In this document: piece by piece, positions 58,752-64,000 of the stretch
Numbering within the stretch: position 1 is the first letter of the stretch
How the letters are laid out: the number at the start of each line of letters is the position of its first letter
Origin: Amylostereum areolatum
Lineage: Eukaryota; Basidiomycota; Agaricomycetes; Russulales; Stereaceae
Length of the DNA stretch: 64,000 bases
Reading direction: 5' to 3'
Assembly: GCA_012932865.1 (NCBI GenBank)
Contig: SAXG01000026.1
Span: 186,001-250,000, forward strand
Translations under genes and position numbers: made by a program
The notes under the pieces: generated by a model
Databases searched by the model: none
Seen by the model: only the letters and a program-made list of their open reading frames with translations
Told to the model about the DNA's origin: nothing

Positions 58752-60648
58752 TGATAAACCAAATCATCCAAATACAACAAACCTGGACGGAAAGCGCATA
58801 CGGGACGGTCGACGAAGTTGATCGGAGACGAGCTAAGCGAAGAAAATAGGCTAGTGCGATCCCTCGTGGTTTCCCACTTCACAAGAAGATTTTCAAGGTG
58901 GTGGATAATGGGATAGTGGGATGGGTGAGAGAAAACACACATGATATCTTGGATCTGCCGTCCAAAGGCAAGTCTGGGACCGAAGAGCAGCACGGCGAGC
59001 GCAGAGCACCCAGGTCCCAGAATGACGCGCATTTCTCTCGCCCTATGCGAGCTCGGGGCGAGCTTGGCGAAAGTGGAATGAAGACTCCACGACGCCTGTT
59101 TTCGTTTCCTCACCTTCATAGAACCGCCGAAGTCGACGAACATTGCCCGGTGCACCGAGTCGCACGCAGCGAACGCATGCACACGAATCCACGATACCTA
59201 CAGGTCACACCAAAGCTGTGACGCTCTTACAGAGACCAAATCTAAACTTCGAGCTGCAACAGTCGGCGATATTTTGAAGGGTTGTTGCCTTTGTGTTTGT
59301 CAGAGTGACCAACAAGTATAACTAAGTATGAGTACTTATGCACTATGTTCCTCCAACTAGAGTCATCCTGCCACAGTGAGTGATCGCCACCGAAAAAAGA
59401 TAGCTGGAAGCTGGTCCAACAGGGAACCAAGATCATGAGCATAACGGATGAAAAGACACAACAAAAAGGTGGAAACATGTGCTCATCGGGCGGGTTGAGC
59501 TTGAGGGATGATGGTCGTTCACGTCATAGCCGTATGAGCGCTTGCCGGTGGGCGTCTCAGCTGCGTCTGAATCTCCAGTTGGCGCACTCGGCAGACCTTC
59601 CTTCCGCCCATCGTGTACTATCGTTCACCCTTCCATTTTCCACTATTTTCCAGCACTCAACGTACTCAACACTTACTCTCATCTGCTATTCTTCTGCTTT
59701 CGTTATGAATGGGAATAACTACACCCGCTGGTCTTCCGTCACCGTATGAACCCGCATCCCGTGCGTCGTCATTCGTCCGATACTCAAGAGGCAAGAGGGT
59801 CAAGCCTTTGGACGTCAGGCCTCGGGCCTTCAGCGCTTTAGCTTCAGGCCTTCATGTATCGACCGCAATCGATGGACGGGGACCCCTCAGTCGATATGCA
59901 GCCTCGTTGACCTAGAGGTCGGAGGACGAGATCTATCGTCGGGCAGCGGGCTTGGGTATGCGCTCTTCGTTTCCCTGATTTCCCACAGATTGGCACTGAG
60001 TTCTGAGTACTTGAGTACTGAGTGCTCGGATCGTGGCAGTGCTGCTACATTCCCTCCAACATCTCCTCGTTAGGATGTCTATCTTAACTTCGCAGCTCGG
60101 AGGCAGAGGATCATTCGCTCTTTTACTCTCCTTTACTCTCCTTTATCAATCCTCCGCCGTGCGTGTCTTTCCATCATCTCTCGGTGCCAGATGGAAGCGA
60201 GTTCGACCTCTGTGACAGTGGCCGGGCAGGGCAGTGTCTCAGTCTCACTGTACACCTCAAAGTACCCCCCCGTAAAACCTCAACATCTCGTCCGGACATC
60301 TTCCCAAATTTGCTCACAGAAACGTTCAGTCCTATCCAACCCCTGTCTCAATTCGGAAACCTACGGGGAAACCTCCCTTGAACTTCGGCTCGTCTGACAC
60401 GTCTCAATGGCCGCGGAACAACCACCAACCAATCGCCCACGCATGACTTTTGCCGGTATGTACTTCAAGGTCCCATGACATTGTCTCTTTCACACCTCAT
60501 CCATTCAGAAGGCTGATAGAAGGAGTGCTGAGTGTGCACACATACCTCTCTACCCGACTGCCGTATTGCAGACTAGGATAATCCGCGCTGCATCCTCGTT
60601 CACCGGCGAAATCGTGTTGTCGGCCCCCTTTTTCATATTCATATCTGG
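58752..60648. other. Intergenic region before the AA9 gene
   Basis: No GH30 N-terminus and no other gene is recognisable. A long minus-strand frame (58637-59182) overlaps the GH30 relic in another frame and has no motif. The right part is the AA9 promoter region. Confidence 0.5.
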
Positions 60649-60655
60649 TATATAA
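60649..60655 (+). promoter_or_regulatory. TATA box of the AA9 gene
   Basis: TATATAA 63 bp before the ATG, a strong match at a normal distance for a secreted-enzyme gene. Confidence 0.65.
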
Positions 60656-60717
60656 CCGCGTGTAATGCGTCTACGACGGCAAGCGACCCTTGACCCCACT
60701 GATTTCATTTGAACGCG

Positions 60718-62113
60718 ATGTTCTTCAAGGTTACTGTTTTTTCGTCCCTCCTCGCGTTCGTCACCGCCCATGCAACATTCCAGGAGATGTGGGTGAACGA
60801 CGTCGACCAGGGTAACTTTTGCGTGCGTCTGCCGCAGAGCAATAGCCCTGTGACATCGGTGACGACGACTGTAAGCTCTCATGATATCCCTACGTCGCCA
60901 CCTCCTTCATGAGGACTCCCCATACAGGACATCGCCTGCAACGCCAACGCGTCACCTTCCAGCGGATTGTGTTCTGTCTCACGTGAGTATTCTGTCTTCT
61001 TCCTGGCGGTCCAGAGTTGACGACCATCCTCAGCCGGTGACACGGTGACCGTGGAGATGCACCAACAACCCAATGACCGTAGCTGCGCCAATGAGGCCAT
61101 CGGCGGAGACCATTACGGTCCCGTTCAAGCCTACCTGGCCGCCGTCGATGACGCGACCACGGCCGTTGGCTCTAATGCCAATTGGTTCAAGGTTTCCGAG
61201 ATTGCTATGCCTTCGAATAACCCCGACTATTGGGGAACTGAGGTTCTAAACGTACATGAATTCGCCGAGTAGGGGATGTTCATCGGCTGACGAAAAGAAC
61301 ATAGGACAACTGTGGTCACTTCACTTTTACCGTTCCGGAAATTAGTCCTGGAAACTACCTCTTGCGGGCCGAGGTCATTGCCCTGCATGTCGCTTCATCC
61401 GTTGGAGGCGCACAGTAGGTTTCATTGAGTGTACGTTGTGGCACTGTCCTTGAACTGATTGTCTTGTCAGATTCTACATGTCTTGCTTCCAGCTGAATGT
61501 CGGAGGGTCTGGATCCGCTTCTCCGGACACCGTTAAATTCCCGGGTGCATACGGTGGTTCGTTCGTTCCTGTTCAGCATCCGAAGTTCACTCCCTGAGCA
61601 TTTGCTGCCTCTAGCTTCCGACCCAGGTATCCTCATCAACATTTACCAGTCTCTGACCACCTACAACAGTACGTTATCGCTCGACAACTCTGTACCTTCT
61701 TGCTGAGATCTTCATAGTCCCCGGCCCCACGCCATACGGAACGCCCGCCGAGACCGAAGTCTCTACTCCTTGGCCTACTACCGCAACTTGGAACACTGCA
61801 AGTCAGCCTTCGACCGTACCCTCTGTTCCCGCGGGTTCTGCGACTGCTGCTCCGGCTCCTCCTGCCAGCACGGCGGCTCCTCCTGCCAGCACGGCGCCCT
61901 CTGGCGGATCCGGCGGTACTCCCACCTCCTCGGCCGCTGGCGCAAGCCAGACGCTCTATGGCCAGTGCGGTGGCCAGGGCTGGACAGGACCTACAACGTG
62001 CGCTAGCGGTACCTGCCAGGCGAGCAGTCAGTACTACTCGCAGGTATGCTGAAAAGTTACAAGTCAAAAACGTCAACGTACTCACGATGTATTTTCTGCA
62101 GTGCTTGATGTAA
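60718..62113 (+). CDS. AA9 lytic polysaccharide monooxygenase with CBM1
   Basis: Secreted copper enzyme that oxidatively cleaves cellulose. Signal peptide [17 protein letters not shown] is cut before His, giving mature [14 protein letters not shown] with the N-terminal histidine of the copper brace. The second brace histidine is in [13 protein letters not shown] (DHxGP). Then [41 protein letters not shown], and [13 protein letters not shown] with the conserved Gln and axial Tyr, then [13 protein letters not shown] Ser/Thr/Pro/Ala linker ([16 protein letters not shown]) leads to the fungal cellulose-binding module [20 protein letters not shown] and QASSQYYSQ, with the last exon (CLM, stop) after an intron at 62044. 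Eight or so short introns, all GT-AG and in phase. Apparently intact. Confidence 0.94.
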
Positions 62114-62458
62114 GAAATGGTCGACGTCGAGAGATGGATGGTCTGTATACGGAATGTGGTCTCAATATATATGCGTTATGTCCGTCTGTAGCATTGAATA
62201 CGAGCCCTAGTCGAAGTACGCAAAGGCACCCTTTGCGGCTTTGCCTGCCTTCACAACCTTGTCTTAAGCTTCGCCCGGCAGCCAATCCGAGGTGGAAGAA
62301 AAGACGCCACGTGGGGAACTGCCGAGCTGGGAGATGAGGCGGAGATTGAAATCGATAAGTTAGGAAAAAATGTGGGCGACTGGTTTGCAAGCCAGATCTT
62401 TTTGCTTCCTCCCCATCACCTCCCCCTCCACCCAAAATACCCTCCTTAGACCGCCACC
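62114..62458. other. Spacer between AA9 and eIF5A
   Basis: 3' flank of the AA9 gene and eIF5A promoter. A pyrimidine-rich tract (ccccatcacctccccctccaccc) lies directly before the eIF5A start, as is common in highly expressed basidiomycete genes. Confidence 0.6.
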
Positions 62459-63332
62459 ATGTCTGACGACGAGCAGCACAACCAGACCTTCGAGCAGGTG
62501 CGTGACGCCCCCACCCGGCTCGTCTCGATCGATCAGATCATTGTATGCTGACCGACCCCGCTTTTCGTTAGGCCTCTGCTGGGGCTTCCGCCACCTTCCC
62601 CATGCAATGTTCTGCTCTCCGTAAGAACGGTCACGTCGTCATCAAGGGTGTGTAATTTTTGTACACAGTCTCCTCCCTGGAAAAAACGGTCTAATCGGCG
62701 GGCTTCTGCTTAGGGCGCCCCTGCAAGATCGTCGACATGTCCACCTCGAAGACCGGTAAGCACGGTCACGCGAAGGTCCATCTCATCGCTATCGACGTGA
62801 GTGTTGCTATATCTGTTTTACTTGAGGCAACTAACCCGCCCCTCTTCAGATCTTCACGGGAAAAAAATTGGTACGTCAACCCTTCAACGTCCATTCGAGG
62901 GACCGATGACGACGAGAGCCCGCAGGAGGATATCTGTCCCTCCACCCATAACATGGACGTCCCCAATGTCGTTCGTAACGAATACCAGCTCGTACGTCCT
63001 GCGTGTCCACCTCGCTTTCGTCAGCGTCTATTCGCGTCCTAGGGTTCTTACTGCGCGTCCTTTTGCGGTAGGTCAACATCGACGATGGCTTCCTCAACTT
63101 GATGAACCAGGACGGCATTCCCAAGGACGATGTCAAGGTGCCCGAGGGCGACCTTGGCAAGCAGATTCAGGCCGACTTCGATGACGGCAAGGATCTGCTC
63201 GTCACCATCGTCTCCGCCATGGGCGAGGAGCAGGTGTGTCACAGTTCCCGTCATTCGCTCCCGAGTAGATCTGATTCCTTAACTCGTCTTCTCTAGGCGA
63301 TCTCCCTCAAGGAGGCCCCCAAGGGCGCTTGA
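62459..63332 (+). CDS. Translation factor eIF5A
   Basis: Hypusine-containing elongation factor that relieves ribosome stalling. Start [13 protein letters not shown] in a strong context (gccaccatgtc). Exons include 62459-62497, 62572-62647 and 62714-62797, then three more to 63332. Key sequence: [37 protein letters not shown] with the hypusination lysine in [87 protein letters not shown] and [11 protein letters not shown]. About 160 residues, the family norm. All splice sites are in phase. Single housekeeping gene, no oddities. Confidence 0.97.
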
Positions 63333-63755
63333 TCTTCCCCATTGTTCGCTTTCGCATCGTATTCTCCCGTCCGTCCTCACGCCTATTTGTGTTTTCCTCT
63401 CCTCTTTTCCCCGCCCGCGCATCATCCACCCACCCATTCCGACCACATATTTACCCATCGCCGTTCGGATGTCATCTCGTTGTGCATGTACCTTTTCGAC
63501 GGTTTGATGTACCGCCAAGTTTCCCAGGGCCATTGTTGTAGCACTTGTCGTTGTCGCAGTCGAAGAAGTTGTAGTAGCGGTATATCTCTGTGAAAATAGC
63601 CATGTAGACGTTAGGAAACACTCATCGCATCGAGTGAGCGTTCTATTCCCTTCCATCGCGTGCACATCCCAAGCTTCTGCATCGTCAAAGCAATTCGAAA
63701 GCATCGTAACACGGGTACATGAGCCCCCGTCCCCAATAATCACTGCATACCGGTC

Positions 63756-64000
63756 TCAGTCGACGAACTCGACACCACGGTTATCCAATCCGACTTTCGC
63801 TCCTCGCCCGACCTCCACCACCTCCAGGAAAGTGTATACTCGTGTGATAACTTCCTTGCCTCGCGCGCCTTGGCACCATAGGCGGGTCGCGGAAGCTCTT
63901 CTGGTCGTACTCCCATGTCGCATACATCTTCGCGTCAGGCAGCGCCCGTTTCTCCATCTCCGCACTCTCTTTCTCCTTGTCTTTGCCCTTCCCGTTCACC
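63756..64000 (-). CDS. 3' end of an unidentified gene, cut by the window edge
   Basis: The minus-strand frame entering from the right reads GKGKDKEKESAEMEKRALPD then AKMYATWEYDQKSFRDPPMV, a charged, protein-like sequence, followed either by PRRARQGSYHTS or, after a splice, by another frame ending near 63756. The beginning lies outside the window. I do not recognise the family. It converges on eIF5A across about 420 bp of 3' flank without other features. Confidence 0.45.

Noticed and set aside
58637..59182. 181-codon minus-strand frame upstream of the GH30 part
   Set aside because: It overlaps the GH30 coding frame in another frame and does not encode the missing GH30 N-terminus or any known domain.

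Overview
The window looks like nuclear DNA of a mushroom-forming basidiomycete (Agaricomycetes). The signs are dense genes split by many short (about 45-70 bp) GT-AG introns, a class I hydrophobin, an AA9 polysaccharide monooxygenase with a fungal CBM1, an A-T-R adenylate-forming reductase, an Agaricomycete-type 7-TM family in four copies, an Argonaute and an F-box protein. The genus cannot be told from the sequence. I saw no tRNA, rRNA or CRISPR.

Layout. 0-11 kb: a degenerate tandem-repeat tract, one intact class I hydrophobin, then three 7-TM genes on the minus strand; the second and third sit in a 2.4-kb segment duplicated in tandem together with its promoter. 11-18 kb: a divergent housekeeping pair, a Def1/UBAP2L-type CUE protein (minus) and a rhodanese plus dual-specificity MAP-kinase phosphatase (plus). 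18-38 kb: a secondary-metabolism block with a 4-coumarate:CoA-ligase-like enzyme, an A-T-R reductase, a fourth 7-TM gene and an 8.6-kb partially reducing polyketide synthase with C-methyltransferase and terminal thioesterase. A 49-bp-arm hairpin built from the CoA-ligase intron lies at its left edge. 38-50 kb: a single-TM hypothetical protein, a relic of a second hydrophobin, an Argonaute, a small unknown gene and a YtcJ-type amidohydrolase; the facing 3' ends of the Argonaute and amidohydrolase regions are partly duplicated. 50-64 kb: choline-phosphate cytidylyltransferase, an F-box protein, a repeat-rich gene-poor stretch, a truncated GH30 beta-1,6-glucanase, an AA9-CBM1 enzyme, eIF5A and the 3' end of another gene.

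Reading caution. Many genes (phosphatase, CoA ligase, PKS, Argonaute, amidohydrolase, cytidylyltransferase) are interrupted by frame changes that, wherever I could work them out against conserved motifs, need the removal of ONE extra base. I found none that clearly needed an added base. This one-sided pattern suggests residual single-base insertion errors in the assembly rather than gene death, so I annotate these loci as genes with suspected sequence errors.

How the genes may work together (inference): the CoA ligase, A-T-R reductase and PKS could form one biosynthetic cluster, with acyl activation, chain building and reductive or thioesterase release, and the 7-TM gene between them as a passenger or transport/sensing partner. 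The hydrophobin, AA9 and GH30 genes fit a wood- or litter-associated fungus with hyphal wall remodelling.
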